Shown here: in pieces, positions 26,235-35,320 of the stretch
How positions within the stretch are numbered: the first letter of the stretch is position 1
Layout of the letters: every line of letters starts with the position of its first letter
DNA from: Vreelandella sp031769195
Lineage (GTDB): Bacteria > Pseudomonadota > Gammaproteobacteria > Pseudomonadales > Halomonadaceae
NCBI RefSeq assembly: GCF_031769195.1
Contig: NZ_JAVHNP010000005.1
Location: forward strand, 62,001 to 126,000
DNA length: 64,000 nt
Direction of reading: 5' to 3'
Notes under the pieces: generated by a model
The model's database searches: none
Seen by the model: the letters and a program-made list of their open reading frames with translations, nothing else
Told to the model about the DNA's origin: nothing
Program-made: the position numbers and the translations under genes

Positions 26235-27317
26235 TCACTGAGCCCGCTCAAAGGCGGCGAGCACTGCATCGCCCATCTCCACTGTCGATACACGACGTGT
26301 GCCTTCAGAAGCGATATCGGCAGTGCGCAGGCCATCATCTAAAACGCTGCCTACGGCGGCTTCAATGCGCTCAGCCATCGCTGTTTCATTCAGCGAGTAG
26401 CGCAACATCATCGCCACAGAAAGCATCATCGCCAGCGGGTTCGCGATGTTTTGACCCGCGATATCCGGCGCACTGCCGTGACAAGGTTCGTACATGCCCT
26501 GCCCGCTCTCGTTGAGCGAGGCAGACGGCAGCATACCGATCGACCCCGTCAGCATGGCAGCGGCGTCAGAAAGAATATCGCCAAACATGTTGCCGGTCAC
26601 CACCACATCGAACTGCTTGGGCGCACGCACCAGCTGCATGGCGGCGTTATCTACGTACATGTGGGAAAGCTCAACGTCCGGGTACTCCGGCGCTAAGCGC
26701 TCCATGACTTCACGCCACAAAATGGTGACTTCCAGCACGTTGGCTTTATCGACGGAGCAGAGCTTTTTGCCACGCTTCTGAGCCATTTCAAACGCCACGC
26801 GACCAATGCGCTCAATCTCGCTTTCGGAGTAGACGTAGGTGTTAAACCCGACGCGCTCACCGTTACGCACTTCGATACCGCGGGGCTGGCCGAAGTAAAT
26901 ACCGCCGGTCAGTTCGCGCACAATCATAATATCCAGCCCCGCCACTAGCTCAGGCTTCAGGCTAGAGGCGCTGGCCAACTGCGGATAGAGCATCGCCGGG
27001 CGCAGGTTACCAAACAGGCCAAGGTTCTTACGCAGCCCCAGTAAGCCTTTTTCAGGACGTTTGGAGAGGTCTTCAAGCTTATCCCACTTGGGGCCACCCA
27101 CCGCGCCCAGCAGAATGGCGCTGGCGGCTTTGGCTTTTTCCAGGGTTTCCGCGGGCAGCGGTTCGCCATGAACATCGTAGGCAGAACCGCCCACCAAGCC
27201 TTCTTCTACATCAATATCCAAGCCTGCTTCTTGGCAGGCTTTCAACAAACGCGCCGCCTGGGCCGCGATTTCCGGGCCAATACCATCACCGGGCAGCAGT
27301 AATACTTTATGAGTCAT
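26235..27317 (-). CDS. leuB: 3-isopropylmalate dehydrogenase
   Basis: Oxidatively decarboxylates 3-isopropylmalate in leucine synthesis. Motifs: LLPGDGIGPEI, VRELTGGIYFGQPRG, DKANVLE, and the metal-site aspartates in NMFGDILSDAAAMLTGSIGMLPSA. The ATG at 27317 has AAGGA 6 nt upstream; the frame opens two codons earlier with a TTG. About 150 bp containing stem-loops separates it from leuD. Confidence 0.97.
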   Translation of the reverse strand: MTHKVLLLPGDGIGPEIAAQAARLLKACQEAGLDIDVEEGLVGGSAYDVHGEPLPAETLEKAKAASAILLGAVGGPKWDKLEDLSKRPEKGLLGLRKNLGLFGNLRPAMLYPQLASASSLKPELVAGLDIMIVRELTGGIYFGQPRGIEVRNGERVGFNTYVYSESEIERIGRVAFEMAQKRGKKLCSVDKANVLEVTILWREVMERLAPEYPDVELSHMYVDNAAMQLVRAPKQFDVVVTGNMFGDILSDAAAMLTGSIGMLPSASLNESGQGMYEPCHGSAPDIAGQNIANPLAMMLSVAMMLRYSLNETAMAERIEAAVGSVLDDGLRTADIASEGTRRVSTVEMGDAVLAAFERAQ

Positions 27318-27368
27318 GCTCAATCCTTAGCACTGATAATTTAGACACTTATAGCCAACAACAACTCT

Positions 27369-27437
27369 CTGCGAGGGCGCTGTGAACCCCTCCCTGGGCG
27401 CTAATTTTGCCATCCATGGCAAAAGACCCTCGCACAG
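27369..27437 (-). other. Nested inverted repeats between leuD and leuB
   Basis: An outer pair CTGCGAGGG ... CCCTCGCACAG (27369-27377 and 27427-27437) encloses a perfect TTTTGCC/GGCAAAA hairpin (27405-27424). The structure would form in the leuCD-leuB transcript. It may be a processing or attenuation element; no function is proven. Confidence 0.4.
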
Positions 27438-27469
27438 ACTCGCCCTTGCCATTACTCAGTGAGTGAACG

Positions 27470-28117
27470 CTAAGCTGGCTGGCGGAACAGCCACGGGCGC
27501 TGCTGGCGGTGCTTCGCTTCAAAGCTGCGAATGGCCTCTTCGTCCTGCAGAGTGATGCCGATATCGTCTAGGCCATTGAGCAGGCAGTGCTTGCGGAATT
27601 CATCTACATCAAACTCAAGAATCTCGCCGCTGGGGGTAATCACCCGCTGGCGCTCAAGATCCACATCGAGCTGATAGCCATCGTTGGCTTCCACTTCGGC
27701 AAACAGGCGATCCACTTCTTCTTCCGCCAGCGTGACCAGCAGGATGCCGTTTTTAAACGCATTGTTATAGAAAATATCGGCAAAGCTCGGGGCAATCACG
27801 ACTTTAAAACCGAAATCTTCCAGCGCCCACGGGGCGTGTTCACGGGAGCTGCCGCAGCCAAAGTTACGGCGTGCCAGCAGCACCTCAGCACCCTGGTAGC
27901 GGGGCTGGTTCAACACAAACTCGTGGTTCAACGGGCGCTGCGAGCAGTCTTGGCCCGGCTGGCCTTCATCTAAATAGCGCAGCTCATCAAACAGGTTGAC
28001 GCCAAAGCCGGTGCGCTTGATGGACTTCAAAAACTGTTTCGGGATGATCAGGTCGGTATCGACATTGGCGCGATCTAACGGCGCGACCACGCCTTCAAAA
28101 CGTTCAAACTTTTTCAT
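27470..28117 (-). CDS. leuD: 3-isopropylmalate dehydratase small subunit
   Basis: The swivel-domain subunit of isopropylmalate isomerase, partner of LeuC. Diagnostic segments: DRANVDTDLIIPKQFLKSI, the substrate-loop ARRNFGCGSSREHAPWAL, and NNAFKNGILLV. The 215 residues match E. coli LeuD (201) with a small tail. AGGAGG lies 9 nt before the ATG, and the leuC stop is 3 bp upstream. Confidence 0.97.
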   Translation of the reverse strand: MKKFERFEGVVAPLDRANVDTDLIIPKQFLKSIKRTGFGVNLFDELRYLDEGQPGQDCSQRPLNHEFVLNQPRYQGAEVLLARRNFGCGSSREHAPWALEDFGFKVVIAPSFADIFYNNAFKNGILLVTLAEEEVDRLFAEVEANDGYQLDVDLERQRVITPSGEILEFDVDEFRKHCLLNGLDDIGITLQDEEAIRSFEAKHRQQRPWLFRQPA

Positions 28118-28120
28118 GGC

Positions 28121-29572
28121 TTAGGCCTCCTGCGCGTGAGTGGCGTCGTTAGCGGGTAAGGTACGTACATCGACAAAGTGGCCAGCAATCGCTGCCGCTG
28201 CCGCCATGGCAGGGCTGACCAAGTGAGTACGCCCACCGTAGCCCTGGCGGCCCTCGAAGTTACGGTTAGAGGTAGACGCACAGTGCTCACCCGCCCCCAG
28301 CTTATCGGCATTCATCGCCAAGCACATGGAGCAACCCGGCTCGCGCCACTCAAAACCTGCGTCAATGAAGATTTGATCCAAGCCTTCCGCTTCCGCCTGG
28401 CGCTTCACCAAGCCAGAACCCGGCACCACCATGGCAAGCTTGATGGAATCTGCCACTTTATTGCCTTTAGCCACTTTTGCCGCTTCGCGCAGGTCTTCAA
28501 TGCGCGAGTTGGTGCAAGAGCCGATAAAGACTTTATCCAGCTTGATATCGGTAATTTTCTGGTTCGCTTGCAGGCCCATATACTCAAGCGCGCGGGCGTG
28601 GCTGCGCTGAACGGTTTCATCCAGGGCTGCTTTCGGGTCGGGCACTTGGCCTGAAATACCGGTCACCATTTCCGGGCTGGTGCCCCAACTGACCTGCGGC
28701 TCAATCTCTTCGGCCTTCAGCGTCACCACTTTATCGAAGTGCGCATCCGCATCGGAGACCAACTGGCGCCAATCTGCCACGGCGGCTTCCCACTGCTCGG
28801 CGGTAGGCGCGAAGGGGCGCTCGCCCAAGTAGTTAATCGTGGTGTCGTCTACCGCGATAAGGCCCACGCGAGCACCGGCTTCAATCGCCATGTTGCACAC
28901 GGTCATGCGGCCTTCCATAGAGAGCGATTCAATGGCGCTGCCCGCGAACTCGATCGCGTAACCCGTGCCGCCAGCGGTACCAATCTTGCCGATAATGGCC
29001 AGCACTACGTCTTTAGCGGTCACGCCCAGGCCTAACTCGCCTTCCACGCGCACCTGCATGTTCTTCATCTTCTGCGCCAGCAGGCACTGGGTGGCCATCA
29101 CGTGCTCGACTTCTGAGGTGCCGATGCCGTGGGCCAAAGCACCGAACGCGCCGTGGGTAGCGGTGTGGGAGTCGCCGCACACCACGGTCATACCGGGCAG
29201 TGTTGCGCCCTGCTCGGGGCCAACCACGTGCACGATACCCTGGCGCGGGTCGTTAATTTTGAACTCTTCGATACCGTACTCAAGGCAGTTATCGTCGAGG
29301 GTTTGCACCTGAATGAGCGAGACCGGGTCTTTAATCCCGCTGTTGCCTTCGGCGCGCTCTTTGACCGTGGTGGGTACATTGTGGTCGGGCGTGGCCAAGT
29401 TGGCATCCAAACGCCAGGGCTTACGGTTGGCCAAACGCAGGCCTTCAAACGCTTGAGGCGAGGTCACTTCGTGGAGCAACTGGCGATCAATGTAGATAAG
29501 CGCAGTGCCGTCATCACGCTGCTTCACCAAGTGCTGATTCCAGAGTTTGTCGTAAAGAGTTTGACCTGACAT
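28121..29572 (-). CDS. leuC: 3-isopropylmalate dehydratase large subunit
   Basis: An aconitase-family [4Fe-4S] enzyme interconverting 2- and 3-isopropylmalate. The cluster-ligand cysteines appear in IGSCTNSRIEDL and PGCSMCLAMN. CGDSHTATHGAFGALAHGIGTSEVEHV is also typical. The 483 residues match the family. It heads the leuCD-leuB group and is divergent from a LysR gene that probably controls it. Confidence 0.97.
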   Translation of the reverse strand: MSGQTLYDKLWNQHLVKQRDDGTALIYIDRQLLHEVTSPQAFEGLRLANRKPWRLDANLATPDHNVPTTVKERAEGNSGIKDPVSLIQVQTLDDNCLEYGIEEFKINDPRQGIVHVVGPEQGATLPGMTVVCGDSHTATHGAFGALAHGIGTSEVEHVMATQCLLAQKMKNMQVRVEGELGLGVTAKDVVLAIIGKIGTAGGTGYAIEFAGSAIESLSMEGRMTVCNMAIEAGARVGLIAVDDTTINYLGERPFAPTAEQWEAAVADWRQLVSDADAHFDKVVTLKAEEIEPQVSWGTSPEMVTGISGQVPDPKAALDETVQRSHARALEYMGLQANQKITDIKLDKVFIGSCTNSRIEDLREAAKVAKGNKVADSIKLAMVVPGSGLVKRQAEAEGLDQIFIDAGFEWREPGCSMCLAMNADKLGAGEHCASTSNRNFEGRQGYGGRTHLVSPAMAAAAAIAGHFVDVRTLPANDATHAQEA

Positions 29573-29696
29573 GTGGCTCTCCTGGGCGGTGCCCTGCTAG
29601 TTCGGTATAGCAGCCTCTGCGTGCTGCTTAAATGACAATGACAGGGAGTGTTACGCGACTCGCGCATAAAAGCAATTCATGTTATTCATACTTTAG

Positions 29697-29711
29697 ATTC
29701 CAAATAGGAAT
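29697..29711. promoter_or_regulatory. LysR-type operator candidate between leuC and the LysR gene
   Basis: A perfect interrupted palindrome ATTCC-N5-GGAAT contains a T-N11-A pattern, the usual LysR-type recognition shape. It lies 19 bp before the LysR start codon and about 125 bp before leuC, in their shared divergent region. Confidence 0.45.
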
Positions 29712-29730
29712 AGCAACCAGAGAGCCGCCC

Positions 29731-30621
29731 GTGGACACTCAAAGCCTGCAAGCCTTTCTCGCCGTGGCAGACACCCAAAGCTTCTCACGCGCCGCCGAGC
29801 AGCTTCACCTTACCCAGCCTGCGGTGAGTAAGCGCATTGCCACGCTGGAAGATTTGCTCGGCACGCGGCTATTCGACCGCATTGGCAGGCGCATTGCGTT
29901 AACCGAGGCAGGCAACCTACTGCTGCCCCGCGCTCAGCGCATTCTGTTTACCGTAGAAGACAGCCGCCGGGCGCTGGCCAACCTCTCGGGTCAGGTGGGC
30001 GGTAAGCTCACGCTCGCCACCAGCCACCATATTGGCTTGCACCGGCTGCCGCCGCTGCTAAAGCAGTACACCCAACGCCACCCGGAAGTCGCGCTGGATC
30101 TACATTTCTTGGATTCCGAACTGGCCTACCAGGGCGTAATGGATGGCACGCTAGAAATGGCGATTGTGACGCTGGCCCCCCACCCGGTCGAACAGCTTCA
30201 AGTGGTAGAGCTATGGCGGGACCGGCTGTGCTTTGTATGCGCTACCGACCACCCGCTGGCCCAGCGCAGCCGCGCCCATGGCAAACCTCTTACCCTAGCA
30301 GAGCTTTGCCAAGTGAACTGCGTACTGCCCGGCGCTCAGACCTTCACTCGCACATTGATTGGCCAGCGCTTTGAAGCGGCGGGATTAACCCTGCCGGTGA
30401 GCATGTCGACCAACTACCTGGAAACGCTCAAGATGATGTGCAGCGTCGGGTTAGGTTGGAGTCTACTGCCTGAAAACATGATCGACAGCGAACTCGTGGA
30501 GCTACCCGTGGCCACGGCGCCTATTCACCGGCCGCTGGGCTATCTCGTGCATAACAACCGCACCCTGTCTAACGCCGCCCGCAAAATGATTGAACAGCTA
30601 GCACAGACACGTGACCCGTAA
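29731..30621 (+). CDS. LysR-family transcriptional regulator, probable leu operon regulator
   Basis: N-terminal winged HTH (SLQAFLAVADTQSFSRAAEQLHLTQPAVSKRIATLE region) and C-terminal periplasmic-binding-like effector domain (from about residue 90). The family N-terminus VDTQSLQAF fixes the start at the GTG at 29731 (296 aa); the open frame extends 33 codons upstream into the promoter. Divergence from leuCDB suggests it controls leucine synthesis, perhaps sensing an isopropylmalate intermediate. That is inference from position. Confidence 0.9.
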   Translation: MDTQSLQAFLAVADTQSFSRAAEQLHLTQPAVSKRIATLEDLLGTRLFDRIGRRIALTEAGNLLLPRAQRILFTVEDSRRALANLSGQVGGKLTLATSHHIGLHRLPPLLKQYTQRHPEVALDLHFLDSELAYQGVMDGTLEMAIVTLAPHPVEQLQVVELWRDRLCFVCATDHPLAQRSRAHGKPLTLAELCQVNCVLPGAQTFTRTLIGQRFEAAGLTLPVSMSTNYLETLKMMCSVGLGWSLLPENMIDSELVELPVATAPIHRPLGYLVHNNRTLSNAARKMIEQLAQTRDP

Positions 30622-30654
30622 CATGACAACCCTCATGTTTAGTGACGACATTTC

Positions 30655-30680
30655 CAGCATGTTGTTACTCAAACATGCTG
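30655..30680. other. Inverted repeat downstream of the LysR gene / upstream of pgaA
   Basis: Perfect 9-bp arms (CAGCATGTT / AACATGCTG) with an 8-nt spacer. A further AACATG...CATGTT pair lies at about 30620-30640, so the AACATG half-site recurs four times in 65 bp. There is no T-run, so an operator is as likely as a terminator. Confidence 0.4.
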
Positions 30681-30698
30681 ATCCACACGTAGCATAGG

Positions 30699-30712
30699 TT
30701 GATCTATATCAA
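30699..30712. promoter_or_regulatory. FNR/ANR-type box upstream of pgaABCD
   Basis: TTGATCTATATCAA is an exact match to the TTGAT-N4-ATCAA consensus of FNR/ANR oxygen-responsive regulators. A second, half-degenerate copy (TTGATCTATAGAAT) lies at 30808-30821. The first is about 230 bp and the second about 120 bp upstream of the pgaA start. The rest of the 320-bp gap shows no gene. Confidence 0.6.
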
Positions 30713-30941
30713 AGAAACCGATAGCCCATGACTGCCACTACCCCCTCCCCCCAAATAACTGCATCATTTATCTAAGCTCCCAACTCACCACATAAAGATC
30801 ACCTAAATTGATCTATAGAATGACGATATTCCTCTCTAGATTCACGCTTTAGACCGCTATTTGCCTCAGCGCCTTTCTATACACTGGAAGATACATTTAA
30901 TTACAAATAGCCACCTTTTCTTCCAGGGAAGGACTTCTACT

Positions 30942-33362
30942 ATGCAGCACCGCGCGCTATTGCCAATCTGTGTTATCGCCTGCCTGACCGCAGGCACCGC
31001 ACAGGGGCAAACCACCACCGACGCTCAGCGCGAAGCGTTGGTCATTCAAGCGCGCCAGGGAGCCCTAGCCACCTCCATCGAGGGGTTAAAAACCCTCTAC
31101 CAAGACACCAGCAATACCTTAGTACGCGAAGACCTAGTCGCACTTCTGGTGCGCGCAGGCCGCCACCAAGAGGCACTGGCAGTATGCCCGGCCTGTCAAA
31201 CGGAAAACTACAGTAATAACGAATTAGCCAACCTAGCGGGCGCTGCCCGCAGCAGCGGCGAATTCGATAAAGCGCTCGCCCTCTTCCAGACCCTCACCTA
31301 TCGCGACCCTAGCAACGCGCAAGGGTGGCTGGGCCAAGCGCTGGTGCATACCGACATGGGTAGCTACACCCGCGCTGAAATCGCCCTTCAACAGCATGAG
31401 CAAGTGGCCGGAGTGACCACAGAAGGGCTGGAAGCCAAAGGGTATCTGGCGGCGAAAACCGGTAATGCCATGCAAGAGCTGGCTACACGCCAACGCATCT
31501 TAGAACAAGCGCCCACTAACACCACCGAACTTCAGGCGCTATATCGGCTTGCGGTGGGTTTAGGGGCCAGCACGGCAGCCAGCCGCCTGATTCAGCTTAA
31601 CCCCGAGGTTTTCAGCGCCAGCGATCGGCTCTGGCTGACCTATTACGAAGGCGTCACCGATATACGCTTAGGCAACCACACCGACCAACCTAACAGAATC
31701 AACCAGGGCCTTGCCCAACTGGATAGCGTGCTACGCCACCCCGACGCCCCCGACGAGCTAGTCACCATTGCCGAGTACGATAAAGTGGTGGCCCTTGCCG
31801 AGTTGCGCCGATTCTCAGAGGCGGAAGCGCTAGCGGCGCGACTGGAAGCACAGCACGGCCAGCTTCCCGGCTACGTATTGCGCGCAAGAGCCCACGCCCT
31901 GAACGGAATGGGCCGCCCCCTTGAAGCCAGCGCACTGTACGAACGCCTTATTCAGCAGTCCCCCGAACAGGCGACCAACCCGGACGACCCGCTAAATGAA
32001 GGGCTGTTTTACAGCTACGCTGACGCCCAGCGCTTTCGCGAAGCAGACGCCCTACTGGCGCAATGGCGTCGCGGCGAACCCGAGCAGCGCCTGGACTTCA
32101 CTCGCACCGTGCGTATTGAGAACCCCAACTATCAAAAAGTGCTGCTGCTAGAAGTGTTGCTGAATGCGTGGCGGGGTCGCGCCAGCGACGCCAGCGAACA
32201 GCTCGCCGCGTATCAGGCTCAAGCCCCTGCCGACCCCTATTTATGGCTAATGAAAGGCGATATTGAGCGTGACCGAGGCTGGCCGCGAACAGCAGAAGCC
32301 TCTTATCAGCAGGCCCTCACCCTACTGCCCCCAGACCGCCAGGAAGTCGCTCAGCACGGCGTGCTGCTGTCGCGTTTACAGCGTGGCCAGTGGCGTGGCA
32401 CCACCGCCGAGATGGCCCAAGCGATTGCCGAAGACAGGCCCAGCGCATCACTCGAAGAAATCGCCAGAGAGTGGCGCGAACAGCGCGCGCCCCAGCTCAG
32501 CAGCACCTTCGCCCGCAGCAAAGGCCAAGGCAGCGGCACCCAGGCATCTCGAGAATGGCAGTATGAGGTACTGCTGGAAGGGCCACGCAATAGCAGCGGC
32601 TCCCGCGCGTTTGCCCAGCGCATTGGTCAGTTCGGCGAATTCAATGAAGAGAGCCTCTACGCTGCCTACAATATTGCAGGCTACGAATGGAACCTGTACC
32701 CGGCCACCGTTCGGTTGGCAGCAGGCCAAGGCGCGCAGCTTAACAACGACTTTCTCGCCCTTGCCGAGCTGAAATACGCCCCGAACGACCACCTCACCAC
32801 CACGCTAGGAGTGGAGCTCAACACCACCGACACCCCGCTACGCGCCCTTCAAGAGGGTATCAACGCCGACCGCTACCGCGCCGAAGTGGCCTACCGACAT
32901 GATGAACGCGGCGCGGGGGCAGTCGGCGTGATGGCAACCGATTTCGACGACAGCAACCTGCGCCAATCGGTTTACGGCTACTGGAATCAAACCCTGTACC
33001 ACCTCGATCGCTGGCAGATCAACGGCGAGATCCGCGCCTCTGCATCACGCAACGACGACGTACCCGCGAGCTACTTCAACCCCCGCCGCGATGCCAGCGT
33101 TAGCGGAGAACTAACGCTCAACTACGAGACCCCGCTCAACTATCGGCGCTCGTTTATCCAATCGTTCTCGTTGGGCTCGGGGCGCTACTGGCAGGAAGAT
33201 TTCGACAGCGAGAACACCTGGTCGATTGGCTACCAGCACCGCTGGGAGCTCGCGCCCACCGTAAATTTTGAGTATGGCATTCGACGTGAACGCGCCGTGT
33301 ATGACGGCGTTCCAGAGTACGACAACGTGTTTTCGGCTGGCTTTGTATGGAGATTTTTATGA
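30942..33362 (+). CDS. pgaA: Poly-beta-1,6-GlcNAc export porin PgaA
   Basis: The outer-membrane component that exports partially deacetylated PNAG. The ATG at 30942 (GGAAGGA upstream) gives an 806-aa product with a signal peptide (QHRALLPICVIACLTAGTAQG). A long series of TPR-like helices follows (about 30-480; for example HQEALAVCPAC, GEFDKALALFQTLTYRDPSNAQGW). A C-terminal beta-barrel ends in Phe/Trp-rich WRFL. The length matches E. coli PgaA (807). Its stop overlaps the pgaB start. Confidence 0.92.
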   Translation: MQHRALLPICVIACLTAGTAQGQTTTDAQREALVIQARQGALATSIEGLKTLYQDTSNTLVREDLVALLVRAGRHQEALAVCPACQTENYSNNELANLAGAARSSGEFDKALALFQTLTYRDPSNAQGWLGQALVHTDMGSYTRAEIALQQHEQVAGVTTEGLEAKGYLAAKTGNAMQELATRQRILEQAPTNTTELQALYRLAVGLGASTAASRLIQLNPEVFSASDRLWLTYYEGVTDIRLGNHTDQPNRINQGLAQLDSVLRHPDAPDELVTIAEYDKVVALAELRRFSEAEALAARLEAQHGQLPGYVLRARAHALNGMGRPLEASALYERLIQQSPEQATNPDDPLNEGLFYSYADAQRFREADALLAQWRRGEPEQRLDFTRTVRIENPNYQKVLLLEVLLNAWRGRASDASEQLAAYQAQAPADPYLWLMKGDIERDRGWPRTAEASYQQALTLLPPDRQEVAQHGVLLSRLQRGQWRGTTAEMAQAIAEDRPSASLEEIAREWREQRAPQLSSTFARSKGQGSGTQASREWQYEVLLEGPRNSSGSRAFAQRIGQFGEFNEESLYAAYNIAGYEWNLYPATVRLAAGQGAQLNNDFLALAELKYAPNDHLTTTLGVELNTTDTPLRALQEGINADRYRAEVAYRHDERGAGAVGVMATDFDDSNLRQSVYGYWNQTLYHLDRWQINGEIRASASRNDDVPASYFNPRRDASVSGELTLNYETPLNYRRSFIQSFSLGSGRYWQEDFDSENTWSIGYQHRWELAPTVNFEYGIRRERAVYDGVPEYDNVFSAGFVWRFL

Positions 33363-35320
33363 CCCCCTGGCGCGTCCTTGTAATGAGCGCGGCGTTACTC
33401 ATGTTATTCAGCGCTGGGCCAGCACAGGCCGACCGCTCACCGGGTGATTACGTGGTCATCAGCTACCACGACATCGTGGATACTAGCGTCACGCCCGATC
33501 TGGACATCTACTCCCAAACCATTACCCGCAATCGCTTGGTCGAACACTTCAACCTGATGGCCTCCAGCGGCTACCAGCCGGTCAGCCTTCAGCAAATTAT
33601 TGATGCCAAGGCGGGTGGCCCCGCCCTACCCGACAACGCGGTACTGCTCACCTTTGACGACGGCTACCGCAGCTTCTACGAGATAGTCTTTCCCCTGCTG
33701 AAGCTCTACAACTTTCCCGCCGTACAAGCCGTGGTGGGCAGCTGGCTAGATGTACCGGCAGGCGGACGCGTGCCCTATGGCAGCATCACCTTACCCCGCG
33801 AACGCTTTCTTAGCTGGGCGCAGGTAAAAGAGCTGGATGAGTCGCCGCTGGTAGAAATTGCCTCCCACTCCTACAACCTGCATTACGGCGTCATCGGCAA
33901 TCCCATGGGGAACGAGCAAGCAGCGGCCGTAACCAGCATTTGGGAAAGCCGCCGTGGCTATGAGCGCGAAGCCGACTATTTGGCCCGCCTACGCCAAGAC
34001 ATGCAGCAAACCCAGCAGCGCTTTCAGCAGGAAATAGGCCAAAGCCCGCGCATCATGGTGTGGCCCTACGGCGCTTACAGCGAAGCTACGCTCAACATCG
34101 CCGCTGAATATGGCATGCCTTACACCTTCAGCCTGCTTAGCGCACCCAATCAGATAAACGACCCCATGCGCAGCATGAACCGCTACCTGATTGACCAAGA
34201 AACCACCCTGGAAACCATAGAAGAGATTCTCTCCAACCGCGTGTGGGAGCGCGAAGAGCAGCGCATCGTGCATGTTGATTTAGATTACGTCTACGACCCA
34301 GACCCCATTCAACAAGAGCAAAACCTAGACCGCCTCATTGAGCGCATCTACAGCTACGGCGTGACTACCGTGTACCTGCAAGCCTACGCCGACCCCGATG
34401 GGGATGGTGTCACGGATGCCCTCTACTTTCCCAACCGCCACCTGCCGGTACGTGCAGACCTGTTTAACCGGGTCGCCTGGCAGTTAAAGAAGCGCGCCGG
34501 AGTGAAGGTATACGCCTGGATGCCGGTACTCGCGTTTGATTTAGGCAGCGGCTACCAGTACGTCACGGATGCACGAACCGGACAGGAGTCGCCGGACCAC
34601 TACCGGCGGCTCTCGCCCTACGTGGAAGAGAACCGCCGTGCCATCACCGAGATTTACCAAGACCTAGGCCGTCTGACCAAGTTTGATGGCCTGCTGTTTC
34701 ACGATGACGCCTTCTTTACCGACTTTGAAGACGCCAACCCAGCAGCCCTGGCGGCCTACGAGCGCGCTGCGCTACCGGGCGATGTCAACGCCATCCGCCG
34801 CGATGAACAGCTAATGGCCACTTGGACGCGCTTCAAAACAGAGCAGCTTACCCGTTTCACCCAAGAACTGGCCCAGGCGGCCAACCTCTACCGCCAAGCG
34901 GATAACAAAGTCTTTACCACCTCGCGCAACCTCTACGCCGTGACGGTGATGGAGCCAGAAAGCCAGCGCTGGTTTGCGCAAGATATCCAAAATTTTGCCA
35001 GCGGTTACGACTTCGTAGCGGTGATGGCCATGCCCTACATGGAAGAGGCCGACCACCCGGATGAGTGGCTAAGAGACTTAGCCCGCCGCTCGTTAGCCCA
35101 GGTCAGTGCTGACCAACTGGTGTTCGAACTACAGGCGCAAAACTGGCACTCCCAAACGCCGATTCCCAGCGAAGAGATGGCCCGGTGGGTGCGTATTCTG
35201 CGTGAAGAAGGCATTCAGCATATTGGCTATTACCCGGATGATTTTCACTCCAATCATCCTGATATCCAGGTGATGCGGCCGGTGTTTTCGGTGAGCCGTC
35301 GCTTTAGGGCTACACCATGA
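33359..35320 (+). CDS. pgaB: Poly-beta-1,6-GlcNAc N-deacetylase PgaB
   Basis: Deacetylates PNAG in the periplasm to permit export. The N-terminal CE4 deacetylase domain has the metal motifs ISYHDIVD, TFDDGYRSFYE and SHSYNLHY, plus VWPYG. The C-terminal half (from about 300) resembles the PgaB glycoside-hydrolase (GH153-like) domain, with LFHDDAFFTDFE. The ATG at 33359 overlaps the pgaA TGA and has GGAG 6 nt upstream. E. coli PgaB is a lipoprotein; here the signal peptide ends AQA-D with no lipobox cysteine, so it is probably soluble. Confidence 0.93.
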   Translation: MTPWRVLVMSAALLMLFSAGPAQADRSPGDYVVISYHDIVDTSVTPDLDIYSQTITRNRLVEHFNLMASSGYQPVSLQQIIDAKAGGPALPDNAVLLTFDDGYRSFYEIVFPLLKLYNFPAVQAVVGSWLDVPAGGRVPYGSITLPRERFLSWAQVKELDESPLVEIASHSYNLHYGVIGNPMGNEQAAAVTSIWESRRGYEREADYLARLRQDMQQTQQRFQQEIGQSPRIMVWPYGAYSEATLNIAAEYGMPYTFSLLSAPNQINDPMRSMNRYLIDQETTLETIEEILSNRVWEREEQRIVHVDLDYVYDPDPIQQEQNLDRLIERIYSYGVTTVYLQAYADPDGDGVTDALYFPNRHLPVRADLFNRVAWQLKKRAGVKVYAWMPVLAFDLGSGYQYVTDARTGQESPDHYRRLSPYVEENRRAITEIYQDLGRLTKFDGLLFHDDAFFTDFEDANPAALAAYERAALPGDVNAIRRDEQLMATWTRFKTEQLTRFTQELAQAANLYRQADNKVFTTSRNLYAVTVMEPESQRWFAQDIQNFASGYDFVAVMAMPYMEEADHPDEWLRDLARRSLAQVSADQLVFELQAQNWHSQTPIPSEEMARWVRILREEGIQHIGYYPDDFHSNHPDIQVMRPVFSVSRRFRATP

